Shown: positions 51,077 to 60,052 of the stretch, in pieces
How the letters are laid out: the number at the start of each line of letters is the position of its first letter
Numbering within the stretch: position 1 is the first letter of the stretch
Origin: Steromphala cineraria
Taxonomy: Eukaryota > Mollusca > Gastropoda > Trochida > Trochidae
Length of the DNA: 64,000 nucleotides
Assembly (NCBI GenBank): GCA_916613615.1
Contig: OU744731.1
Location: 18,198,328 to 18,262,327 of the forward strand
Direction: 5' to 3'
Position numbers and translations under genes: made by a program
The notes under the pieces: model-generated
Databases searched by the model: none
Told to the model about the DNA's origin: nothing
Seen by the model: the letters and a program-made list of their open reading frames with translations, nothing else

Positions 51077-52291
51077 TCATAAAAATGCATGGTTTAAGCT
51101 GTCCCTATCAGCTTTCTCTTTATACTGCGCCTCCACGTCACCACTGCAACTTGACAGAGCAGCCAATCTACCAGCAACCAGACCGGCATCCGACAACTTA
51201 GCTACCCTACTGTAATATTGTGCACTCTTTTCCGTGAACCACCCAATATGGCTCATGAGGTCCCCAGCGTTCCTTGCTGCCCCAGAAAGTGTCATAGCAA
51301 CTGCACAACCCGCCCGAAAGCTATGGGGTGTTTCTCCTTCATATATACCCAAAGCAAGAAAATAGTACCTTAGCCGCTCATATATGACAGAATAGGAGAC
51401 AGGTTGATCTAACACTCTTCCTGACTCTGAAACAATGCGGAAAAGATAACCAAACCTCAAATCGATTTGCCACCCCTGAAGGGTGTTCATGTAGCGTTCC
51501 AGTGCAAACACAGGACAAATCTGCAGATCCTCGCACCTTTTCACCACAAGTTCATTACATTTACCATCCCCCCTTAGGACTTTACCAAATGTGTGCCTGA
51601 AACAAAGGCCAGAGTTATCATGCAGCCTTCTAACTTCCTGCGTCAAAGTCAAAGACAAATCCCCTGCCCTGTCCCCCGCAAAGAATAACAACTTCAGCAT
51701 AGCCTGGTCCCTTAACAATACGAAACTCTCCCGAGTAGAAATATCTGGTCGTGAGATTTGCCGATCAATGTGTACAGCAACCTGCCATAACTTCTTAATG
51801 AAAATGGGTTTTGCCTGCTTTGGGACCAGGTGTGCCCTTGCCTGCTCCTCTTTAATTGATTTCAAATATAACCTAACTGTCCCTGACCTTGCTGGATTTC
51901 CATTTGCCTGTCGTTCGTCCCAATCCTTACCCCTACCTTGGGACTCAAAAATACCTGCCAACCTGTTTATCATCCCCTCAACAGTACCTGAAGCTAACCT
52001 GACCGGGCATCCACACTCATGAATTCCCCTCTCACCTATATAGCGACAATCAACTGAATGTACCTGTGTTTTCCCTTCCCTATCTTTGTATACCAGGAAC
52101 CTACAAACATCAGATGGGGTGCAAGTTAGCAGTGTCAAATCTTTAGCACAAGGGGAAATTGTTAGGAAAACTTTAAAAGTTTCCTCAAGGTTAGCCTTTC
52201 TTTTCACTGAAGACGACTGTCGAGTCTTTTCATCGAGCTGCCTCAGCCTGACGTCAATAGCCTCCCAATCAACACCACTTGGCTCCTGCAA
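51077..52291 (-). CDS. Tyrosine recombinase of the Ngaro-like element
   Basis: A 404-codon open frame encodes the integrase that joins the circular DNA intermediate to the chromosome. The catalytic set is complete: Arg in FFAGDRAGDLSL (box I), His323 and Arg326 in PHSFRAG, His348 in HIGW, and the nucleophile in YYSR (Tyr359/360). The N-terminal half carries CRYIGERGIHECGCPVRLAS, a segment with several cysteines. The open frame starts at a TTG directly after an in-frame TGA. A splice-acceptor-like tgattgcag/GAG at 52,285 keeps the frame (phase 0), so translation may come from a spliced RNA. No disabling change is visible in this ORF. Confidence 0.9.
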   Translation of the reverse strand: MQEPSGVDWEAIDVRLRQLDEKTRQSSSVKRKANLEETFKVFLTISPCAKDLTLLTCTPSDVCRFLVYKDREGKTQVHSVDCRYIGERGIHECGCPVRLASGTVEGMINRLAGIFESQGRGKDWDERQANGNPARSGTVRLYLKSIKEEQARAHLVPKQAKPIFIKKLWQVAVHIDRQISRPDISTRESFVLLRDQAMLKLLFFAGDRAGDLSLTLTQEVRRLHDNSGLCFRHTFGKVLRGDGKCNELVVKRCEDLQICPVFALERYMNTLQGWQIDLRFGYLFRIVSESGRVLDQPVSYSVIYERLRYYFLALGIYEGETPHSFRAGCAVAMTLSGAARNAGDLMSHIGWFTEKSAQYYSRVAKLSDAGLVAGRLAALSSCSGDVEAQYKEKADRDSLNHAFL

Positions 52292-52888
52292 TCATGAGAA
52301 ACTAAGTCTGAATACTCGGAGAGGCCATGCTAGGGCAGTGTTAGGCTTGAAACCACTCTTTGAGGGTGTCTCAATCACCCCTTTTTCCCAAACTGTACCT
52401 AACGGGATAGAATCTACTGAACAAGTCAATAAACTGGTCCACCAAACTGGTCTTGGCCTCACGATAGGGACAACCATAGAGCATCCGTTCACCCTGTTCT
52501 CTCTGAGAAAGCACAGGACTGGAAAAATGAGAGAAAAGGGTGGGAATACATACTAATTCTCGCCTTTTCCTAACTGTTGAGAAAACACATTCACGCCTGA
52601 AGAGCCGGGTGTAGGCCAGGGAGTGAAGTGCTTTAGAGGTAATCCAGACCTAGATCTCATTGCATTTGAGTCCAATGCCATATGGTCTACTGAATGTTGT
52701 CCGAAAGTCGAATCCACAACATACCACGAGGCCGGGGACAGTCTGGAATCTGACAACGACAACGAGGCCGCATCTGCCACATTGGCTGCTGAAGGGACAT
52801 ACTCTAGGTGGAGATCCATATTGCCTCTAAGTATCAACTGGAACACCCCCTTCATAATATCATTCAAATTTCTATCCCTACCCCCTTG
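52292..52888 (-). pseudogene. Ngaro RNase H, C-terminal part (interrupted)
   Basis: Minus-strand continuation of the RNase H region: LNDIMKGVFQLI, then HLEYVPSAANVADAASL, the conserved carrier of the last catalytic Asp region. The reading frame is interrupted by TAG at 52,553-52,555 although family-like sequence (YVFPPFS ... RPVWW) continues in the same frame. It meets a TGA at 52,292-52,294 just before the recombinase. It is separated from its N-terminal half by the inserted element at 52,895-54,700. Confidence 0.8.
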
Positions 52889-52894
52889 ATTTTT

Positions 52895-54700
52895 AGCTCA
52901 TCTGGCCTGTAAGGCCCGATGGGCTTATGGCATGGCATGGTGTCCGGCGTCCGTCCGTCCGTCCATCCGTCCGTCCGTCCATCTGTCCGTCCGTAAACTT
53001 TGTGGAATTTCGACTTCTTCTCCAGAACCATAAGGCCTAGAAAGCTGAAACTTTGTGTACAGACTCCTTGGCTAGTGAGGATAATAAATTGTAGCTTTGG
53101 TGGCCCTGTGACCCCTAATAAGGGCCACAGGGGCCACACCCTTAAAACCTGTTTTCATCTTCTTCTCCAGAACCATGAGGCCTAGAAAGCTGAAACTTTG
53201 TGTACAGACTCCTTGGCTAGTGAGGATTATAAATTGTAGCTTTGGTGGCCCTGTGACCCCAAATAGGGTCACAGGGGTCACAACCTTAAAAACCTATTTT
53301 CATCTTCTTCTCCAGTTCCAAAAGGAGTAGAGAGTTAAAAACTATATGTGCAGACTCCTTGGACAATGGAGATTTTAATTTGTAACTTTAGTGACCCTGT
53401 GACCCCAAATAGGGGCACAGGGGTCACAACCTTAAAAACCTATTTTCATCTTCTTCTCCAGTTCCAAAAGGAGTAGAGAGTTAAAAACTATATGTGCAGA
53501 CTCCTTGGACAATGGAGTTTTAATTTGTAACTTTAGTGACCCTGTGACCCCAAATAGGGTCACAGGGGTCACAACCTTAAAAACCTATTTTCATCTTCTT
53601 CTCCAGTCCTAAAAGGACTAGAGAGTTGAAAGTAATATGTGCAGACTCCTTGGCCAATGGGGATTCTTAATTGTAGATTTCGTGACCCCATGACCCCAAA
53701 TAGGGTCACAGGGGTCACAACCTTAAAAACCAATTCTCATCTTCTTCTCCAGTTCCAAAAGGAGTAGATAGTAAACAATGATATGTGCAGACTCCTTGGA
53801 CAATGGGGATTCTAATTTGTAACTTTAGTGACCCTGTGACCCCAAATAGGGTCACAGGGGTCACAACCTTAAAAACCTATTTTCATCTTCTTCTCCAGAA
53901 CCATGAGCCCTAGAAAGCTGAAACTTTGTGTACAGACTCCTTGGCTAGTGAGGATTATAAATTATAGCTTTGGTGGCCCTGTGACCCCTAATAAGGGCCA
54001 CAGAGGCCAAGCCCTACAAACCTATTTTCATCTTCTTCTCCAGAACCATGAGCCCTAGAAAGCTGAAACTTTGTGTTTACAGCCTCCTTGACTAGTGAGC
54101 ATTTTGAATTATAGCTTTGATGGCCCTGTGACCCCTAATAAGGGCCCCAGGGACCACACCCTAAAAACCTATTTTCATCTTTGTTCTGTCGAAAACAGGT
54201 AATCCTGGCCATGGTATGGCTTCTTAAGGGGTAAAACACTGCAAAGTAAAGAAAATACCCAAATTAGGAAAATATTACACTTAAAATAGCATAATCAAAG
54301 ATCAAAGAGTTAAAAACTACCAACAGAAGTCACAAGTATCAATTTTAAGAGATAATTTATGTGTGCTTCCCTAGAAAATTTCTGACAAAGAAAGGTTTAC
54401 TGTTGAAAGATTATATTTTAAGGCAGCTTCAATCAATGTCAAGTGTCTACACAAGTATGGCGAAATAAGTCTTCACATAAAGAACACAATGGGCTTACAT
54501 TGCAAACTAAGTTTACAGTTAAAATATAATCCCAATATCCTGATATGAAATATTTCCATTTCTGTATTGATTACAGGTATCTGAAATCACATGACATATA
54601 GTTTAGAATTTGAGACTTTGTGGCCCCTACAAATGGGAAACCACATTGGCCAGCGCAAAATTAAATATGAAGCCTGATGAGCTACAGAGCCAATGGCTCT
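52895..54700 (+). mobile_element. Tandem-core repeat element, family 2, copy C (inside Ngaro RNase H)
   Basis: The left end AGCTCATCTGGCCTGTAAGG and right end ...CAATGGCTCT are flanked on both sides by ATTTTT (52,889-52,894 and 54,701-54,706). A GTCC/CCGT microsatellite spans about 52,951-52,995. The core units start near 53,010, 53,157, 53,301, 53,447, 53,592, 53,738, 53,884, 54,029 and 54,176, a period of 144-147 bp. The last 500 bp (54,190-54,690) are unique sequence. No protein is encoded. It splits the host element's RNase H frame. Confidence 0.9.
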
Positions 54701-54706
54701 ATTTTT

Positions 54707-54796
54707 CCATGCTGCAATAACTGCCTGATTGTCAACTAACACATCCACCCTGTGATCCACAAGCGAGTCTCTCAATGACGTCAACACCCTCAGCAA
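54707..54796 (-). pseudogene. Ngaro RNase H, N-terminal fragment after frameshift
   Basis: Minus-strand frame LLRVLTSLRDSLVDHRVDVL continuing as DNQAVIAAW, the RNase H segment with the catalytic Asp (DNQ). It lies one frame away from the upstream RT ORF. The family-typical reading resumes here after a single-base shift located around 54,815-54,835, next to C-runs. It is then cut by the inserted element. Confidence 0.85.
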
Positions 54797-56472
54797 GGCC
54801 TCAAGTGTATTGGTCTTGTGTCCCCATCCCCCCAGTAGTCTCCCAGGGATAAACCTGAATCCTCCCCATTAACTACCATAGCCCCATACCTGTACAGAGA
54901 TGCGTCTGTTGCCAAGACAACCTGCTTGTGCAATTCTAATCTCCATTTTGCGCAACCATCCCATGTGTCCACAAAACGCCAATACTCAATTTCCCTTTTC
55001 AGCGGGACGGAAATTGTCACCACTCTGCTATTCCTTGATCCCTTAGATAGGGCAGCGTTCACTTCTCTACTATATAACCACCAACGACATTGACACATTG
55101 ACACACATTTCCCTGCAAAACGCTGAAGCGTCTTCTCATTTACCTCTGAACAAGATAGTATTGACTCCCTCAGCTCAGCAAATGCTTGCTTTTTGTCCTG
55201 TGGTAGTATATATGCCTCCCTGTTGGAATCAATAATGAAGCCTAAGTATCTCAGACAGGAAGAAGGGGCTAGCACACTCTTCCTGAGTGACAAAGTGTAG
55301 CCCAGATCTGTGAGAAGTGACACCATGGAACGGGACACACCCTCTGCGGTATGAGTTGCTGTTTCCACCCCAAGTCTATCATCTATGTACAGGGAATTAG
55401 GTATACCTAGTGACCTTAAGTGAGAAGTTGCCACCATCCCTATTGACTGATAAATGTATGCGGAGGCCTTCCAGCCAAATGGTAGAGCTGTGTAAGACAT
55501 AACCCAACCCCCAAACTGTATCCCGAAGTAAGTGTGTGATTCCTCGGTTAACAGGACATGACTGTATCCAGATTTATCATCACATGACATCATCTTGGCA
55601 TCCTTGCCTACCATCCTATGGGTATCCCTTAAAGTGTCTAGTTTAAATGGCAAGTCTTTCACCCATAAATTGATATACCTCTCATCGTGACACATCCTGG
55701 GCTTAGACGGCTCAACTACAATAGGCATTATTACCTTGGGCAACGTCTGACACTCCCCTACCCTGCCCCAGACCCTAATAGACCCATCTCTTATCCTCTC
55801 AAGCAGCTCTGAAGCTATAACTTTTTCAAAAGGCTTACAACCTTTGCTTTTCTGAAAATAACGTCTTTGCGGCATACCACATTCGTAGGACCTACCCTGG
55901 AAATTTCCCTTGAAAACTCGAAAGAAGCTAACCGCATCAACTTTCCCCTTTATCCAAGATAAAACCTGACCATCCGTATAATCAGATATGTTGTCCCATT
56001 CCTGTTCATGCCTATGTAATTCGCCAGCTACAAAGTTATCGGGGTCCCTAACACGCAACGACTTAACATCTCCTTGCTTCTCTGAGTCTATACTGTCACT
56101 GGCTGGGGAAAAGGTTTCACCCCCGAGTGTCAACCATACCGGGTGCTTCCGAGTAGCATTCATAGCCTCTGTAGGGTCGAACTTCAATTCCCTTTCCCAA
56201 ACTGGAACCTCAATCCATTCATCCGTTTCCCCAGGTGCAAAGTCCACCTGCGGAAAATTATCAAAATTTACTATGAAGAAGTTCGAACACCCAATAGCAC
56301 CCAGATTGACATACGAGGGGTCAAACCTTTTCCCCAGCCCACGTGAATCAAAAGATCCACTGAGACTAAGATGTCCCGGGCTGAAGGCTAAGGATTGATA
56401 CTGAGAGAAAACAAACAGATAACCTGAACTATCAATACTTAGTAACCAATGAATGAAACTAAAAACAAACAC
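54790..56472 (-). CDS. Reverse transcriptase / RNase H start of the Ngaro-like element
   Basis: A 560-codon frame. The RT contains PKVIMPIVVEPSKPRMCHDE, the palm aspartate in MSCDDKSGYSHVLL, the DIRS-type LPFGWKASAYIYQ and catalytic YIDD at residues 362-365, followed by CLRYLGFIID. RNase H begins with VLATDASLYRYGAMV (Asp ~523). The frame then slips by one base and ends prematurely. An acceptor-like ttttctctcag/TAT at 56,400 (phase 0) suggests the mature exon starts there, making the first ~24 residues intronic. It copies the element RNA into DNA in the host cell. Confidence 0.9.
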   Translation of the reverse strand: MFVFSFIHWLLSIDSSGYLFVFSQYQSLAFSPGHLSLSGSFDSRGLGKRFDPSYVNLGAIGCSNFFIVNFDNFPQVDFAPGETDEWIEVPVWERELKFDPTEAMNATRKHPVWLTLGGETFSPASDSIDSEKQGDVKSLRVRDPDNFVAGELHRHEQEWDNISDYTDGQVLSWIKGKVDAVSFFRVFKGNFQGRSYECGMPQRRYFQKSKGCKPFEKVIASELLERIRDGSIRVWGRVGECQTLPKVIMPIVVEPSKPRMCHDERYINLWVKDLPFKLDTLRDTHRMVGKDAKMMSCDDKSGYSHVLLTEESHTYFGIQFGGWVMSYTALPFGWKASAYIYQSIGMVATSHLRSLGIPNSLYIDDRLGVETATHTAEGVSRSMVSLLTDLGYTLSLRKSVLAPSSCLRYLGFIIDSNREAYILPQDKKQAFAELRESILSCSEVNEKTLQRFAGKCVSMCQCRWWLYSREVNAALSKGSRNSRVVTISVPLKREIEYWRFVDTWDGCAKWRLELHKQVVLATDASLYRYGAMVVNGEDSGLSLGDYWGDGDTRPIHLRPC

Positions 56473-56498
56473 ACTGAAAGTGCTTTCACACTGTGATC

Positions 56499-56816
56499 TA
56501 GAGGTGTAACGATATGGCGATACAAGCTATTTCATATCGACTTGATTGACTCAACTTGTTATACATAACATATTGACGAATTGTCAATGTAGATGCTGCA
56601 AACTTTTAAAAAGTTTTAAAGTCTCCCTTATACTCAGGAGTTAGATCCTATCATAATTACAGCAAACCAGGTAAAACTAAATTCTCGCACCAAATTAATT
56701 GATCCAAATATTTTATGAGAGCGATGTTTAAGATATTAAAGTGTATAAACATCATATTGCAACCCCAAATTGCGATGGGTATCGTAGCGTGACCCTCCCA
56801 TATGGTTACACCTCTA
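56499..56816. mobile_element. hAT-like MITE inside the Ngaro element
   Basis: Terminal inverted repeats TAGAGGTGTAACGATATGG and CCATATGGTTACACCTCTA enclose 318 bp of non-coding DNA. They are flanked by an 8-bp near-identical duplication (ctgtgatc at 56,491-56,498; ctgagatc at 56,817-56,824). Eight-bp target duplications and this type of terminus fit hAT-derived MITEs. It lies between gag and the RT frame. Confidence 0.8.
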
Positions 56817-56826
56817 CTGAGATCCA

Positions 56827-57514
56827 CTAAATCTTTTTCTTAGCAGATTTCATTGCCTCACAATCTTTCACCTGATGGGAAAGACTGTCACAAAAATGAC
56901 AAGCGCCCCGCCTGGCCATCCCTCGTGTGTTCTGCCCCTGGGAACCTGCGAAATTGGCCCGAAACCCCCGTCCACCCCCAAAATACGGGTTAGGATGCAT
57001 GAAAGGATAACCCATCGCCCCCGGAAAGTAGTGAGGAGAGGGCTGAGGAACATACGCATTGTGGAGTGGTGACACCATTTCAGGTTTACAAACTTTGTCA
57101 AGAGCCCTGTTTATCCTCTGTATCAACAGGTTTCTCCACCCTTCTGAGCTTGAAACATTTAGCCAGCGCCTTAGAAACTGTGTCAGAGGCTGTCCCCCCT
57201 AAAACCTGCAACACCAGGCTAGCTGTATCTATTTTACCCTGATGTTTTGAAGCCTGACGGCATAACTCTACATACATTGGGGCCTCTAAGTGACCAACCC
57301 TCCCCGCAACCCTGGCAAGTTCATCTAGAGTCAACAATATCAAGGCGTCACTAGGTGTATCCTGTAGGGCAAGAGCCCTCACCTTGTCCCTCAGGGAGGA
57401 AACTTCATCCGGTGCTGCCTCCTCCAGCTTAGAAATCCTCCGCTCCAACTCCAGTTTCGCTTTCTTCCTCCCTGGTTCCTCATCCGGCTGGTCCGGGGTC
57501 TCCTCAGATGTGCC
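56827..57514 (-). CDS. Gag-like protein of the Ngaro element, exon 2 (frameshifted)
   Basis: The minus-strand exon begins after an acceptor (tgttttgcag) at 57,515. The first frame (to 57,098) encodes a charged coiled-coil region (KLELERRISKLEEA) and a helical part ending KPVDTEDKQGS. A second frame, overlapping by 29 bases from 57,126, continues RINRALDKVCKPEMV, then a Gly/Phe/Asn-rich linker and a canonical CCHC zinc knuckle (C-HF-C-DSLS-H-QVKD-C), ending KKKI. The frame change could be a mutation or programmed frameshifting. Nucleic-acid binding by the knuckle is the family-based role. Confidence 0.75.
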
Positions 57515-57654
57515 CTGCAAAACACATAATGACCATGTGAAGAAAACAATCATAACTGGTATGTATATTAACACACAGAGAGGCTACTAATCAAACTACC
57601 TGTACATGAAACTTTCTATAAATGCAAATCTGACAACAGCAATCAGTCATAGAC

Positions 57655-58022
57655 TTTAAAGGTAGGATTACATGCCGCATGTTTACCCCCGGGGGTATAT
57701 TTGCCACCAGAGGCAAAAGTCAAATATTGCATTCCGTTTATATGAAATGAAATTGCAATACCTAGGGGTATAATTTTCTCGTCATATATTGACTATTATG
57801 AGGATATTCAGTTTTGCCCCCTGGGGTACTATACAAAGTAGGGTGTTTACGTGACAGATTTGCCCCCAGAGGTATTTATACCCCCGAGGGCATCTGATTT
57901 GCCCTACCTCCAGACCAGGGGCAAATATTTTGCACTTTGCCCATGGGGGTAAGTATACCCCCCTGGGGCAAAACTTGCCTTTACCCCCGGAGGTAACCGC
58001 ATATATAAACGGGGCTTAAGAT
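57655..58022. mobile_element. Palindrome-rich CCCC/GGGG element in the gag intron
   Basis: The segment is studded with tacccc and ggggta blocks, several forming short perfect palindromes such as tacccccgggggta. The edges are loosely inverted (ttaaaggtaggattacatgccgc at the left; gcggttacc...gcccc...ttaag in inverse at the right). Probably a non-autonomous element; the family is unknown to me. Confidence 0.5.
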
Positions 58023-58950
58023 ATAAAATCCCCCCTCAGTGACTGGAATCCCTTACATGATTGTCCCGCAACATTGATATGGTGCACATTAACGGATTCA
58101 GTATGCACGATCAAGTCTGATTTTTGGATACCACAAACAATAAAGGCAAAAAGTAGTTACAAGAAAATAAATGAGATAAAGTAGGGAAAATAAATGCCTG
58201 CTACCGCAAATGTGATGCCACAAGCTTTAACAAATGTCCCTCGGGCCTAAAACAGAGCCCTAAGTAGTTGCATAGTGCCAAAGTTTCAACGGAGAGCGAG
58301 ACAAGTAACTCCGGAAGTAAACAAACATTCACGCTCCTTCGGGTGGTTCCGGATTGTTCATTCGCACAAGATCGGTATCCTCTAACGCGAGCTGATGCTA
58401 AAAATAGCCCACATGCACACAGGCTGCTTGGCGGTCCAAGCGAGCAATGCTAAGAAACCTCCGGCCAAAATAAGACTTAAAATATCAGCTCTATTTATAG
58501 TTTTATACCCGGACTGTACATATAAGCCCTCGAAGAGCAAGTCTTGATCCTAAATGGACTAAATCCGAAAAATAGCCATTTTCAGAGGCTCCTCTCCATT
58601 CTAAATTAACATTATAATCGACTTTTGTCTAGAGTTTTATTCTATAAACGATCTTTCCAATAACAGGATAAGGAAAATTATTGTCGTTACGAGATCGTAC
58701 ATCACAACTATCAATCATGTACTGTAATTTTACAGATTTTCAATCTATATACCGCAAATTGTCATACGAAAATGCCAACATTTTAAGATAAAATCACTAT
58801 TGGTCAATTGACACCTTTGACCCCTACAGTAATTTTCTAAATTTTAAATGGGCCAATGACCATTATATCAATTATAAAACAAACTTTTAATTGGACATTT
58901 TTCATCCAATGCGTATGGCCCCTGCATTTTCTAATCGCCGAGTAGCAATA
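58023..58950. other. Remainder of candidate gag intron; no gene seen
   Basis: Between the palindrome-rich element and the donor at 58,955. Short open frames only. Confidence 0.5.
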
Positions 58951-58955
58951 CTCAC

Positions 58956-59282
58956 GGCCGGCAAATCCTGCCCCCTCGGTTGGCCCAACTCGTTCGCCAG
59001 AACGATGGCAAAGTGGCAGGCGAGTCGCCTGTGGTCAGTCTCTGTCTCCTTTCCCGCCATCCCCAGAATCTCTGCGATGTCTTCCCCTGTAAGGGCCCGG
59101 AATCTCTCCTCCAGGTCTTCGTCCGACAGTTTGGAGGTGTCCACCCCTGGGGCGAACCGGGCGAACTGCTTCACCTCCCCCGAGTCTCTGATCCTCTTGA
59201 CCAGCCGAAGGCCAACGCCTTTCCCCTCAAGAGAGTGCCTCTTCTTGAGCACCGTGTGACCCACCATGATTTTCTGTAACAT
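58956..59282 (-). CDS. Candidate gag exon 1 of the Ngaro element
   Basis: A GC-rich open frame with ATG at 59,282 or, better placed, 59,267 (MVGHTVLKKRHSLEGKG). It reads on through LVKRIRDSGEVKQFARFAPG and ALTGEDIAEILGMAGKETET. A donor (ccggcc/GTGAGT) at 58,956/58,955 in phase 0 matches the phase-0 acceptor at 57,515, joining it to the coiled-coil exon. Codon composition is like the downstream gag exon and unlike the flanking AT-rich DNA. A ttacag acceptor-like site just upstream allows a leader intron. No domain recognised; assignment rests on position and splice phase. Confidence 0.55.
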
Positions 59283-59372
59283 AAATAATTAAGATTCATC
59301 CCTACCAGTAACAATTATCATAATATTATAAAACCCGGAAAGTCTACTATTACGAAAATGGCATGTGGCTCT

Positions 59373-59404
59373 TGACGTCATAATTTTGAACTATTGTGAC
59401 GTCA
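59373..59404 (-). promoter_or_regulatory. Paired CRE-type sites (TGACGTCA x2)
   Basis: Perfect TGACGTCA palindromes at 59,373-59,380 and 59,397-59,404, about 90-135 bases upstream of the candidate gag start. CREB/ATF-type binding in the element's internal promoter is inference. Confidence 0.4.
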
Positions 59405-59993
59405 TAGACCAAAATCGTGTAGAGGGCACTCATGTAACAAATCCTGATTCCCTAGGTTTTCCGACGTGAAATATCGCGATTGGCTAAAGCATTACACATT
59501 ACTTCAACATATGAAACAAATAAGCCATCTCACAACCCAAAAACCGTAACACATAATCGCGCGGGCCCTCAAGGTCGAACAGGCTGTGCAGCCTACCGCA
59601 GTGAGACAACTTCGACAAACAGACTATTCTGACATTGTAAAGCAAAATGGAACGCAATTTTCTCAAAACTTCAAAACTTCCATCAAAACCAGCGAAGGCC
59701 ACTTGGTATTAAGTCATTCTACAGACGACCAGTTAGCAATTCGCCTCGCAGGCGCTTTGAAGCTAGGCCCGCCAACGTGTCCGCCATTACTACACGCACG
59801 CGACCAACGCGTTATCGGCCAAAAACTCTCAAAGTTAGATTATCCGACAATCCTCTGTCACCAAGACAGGTAATCCACATGGCCATCAAGGCGTAACCCA
59901 GCCACCAAGGCAAAATTCCCCCCTTGGGGACTAGAATTTAAAGAAAAATATAGCTACCTGACGCTGGCAAAAAAAACGTGACTCGGCCACAAG

Positions 59994-60052
59994 CGGTCAA
60001 ATCCAGAAAGAGGCTGATATCACGTTTCACCGCTAGGAGTCGCTGAGGATCT
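59994..60052 (-). repeat. Ngaro split direct repeat A1 (terminal)
   Basis: 59 bp identical to A2 at 50,548-50,606 (cggtcaaatccagaaagagg ...). It marks the 5' terminus of the element. Confidence 0.9.

Larger units (their letters stand above)
50281..60052 (-). mobile_element. Ngaro-like (DIRS-order) tyrosine-recombinase retrotransposon, nested
   Basis: Read on the minus strand the order is A1 repeat (60,052-59,994), gag, RT/RNase H, tyrosine recombinase, B1 (50,675-50,606), A2 (50,606-50,548), spacer with poly-G, B2 (50,350-50,281). This A1-ORFs-B1A2-B2 layout is the split-direct-repeat structure of PAT/Ngaro elements. No methyltransferase domain was seen, favouring Ngaro. Replication is thought to use a circular intermediate resolved by the recombinase, so no target duplication is expected. 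Length is about 9.8 kb including at least two inserted elements (52,895-54,700 and 56,499-56,816). Frameshifts and stops indicate a non-autonomous copy. Confidence 0.85.

Noticed and set aside
51591..52556. Plus-strand frames of 143 and 156 codons opposite the recombinase
   Set aside because: They overlap a gene with intact catalytic motifs on the other strand and have no recognisable content.
55988..56398. 136-codon plus-strand frame opposite the reverse transcriptase
   Set aside because: Shadow of the Ngaro RT frame; no motif.
58891..59279. Plus-strand frames of 122 and 99 codons opposite candidate gag exon 1
   Set aside because: All three frames are open because of GC content. The minus frame was preferred for its start, splice donor phase and position in the element; the choice is not certain.
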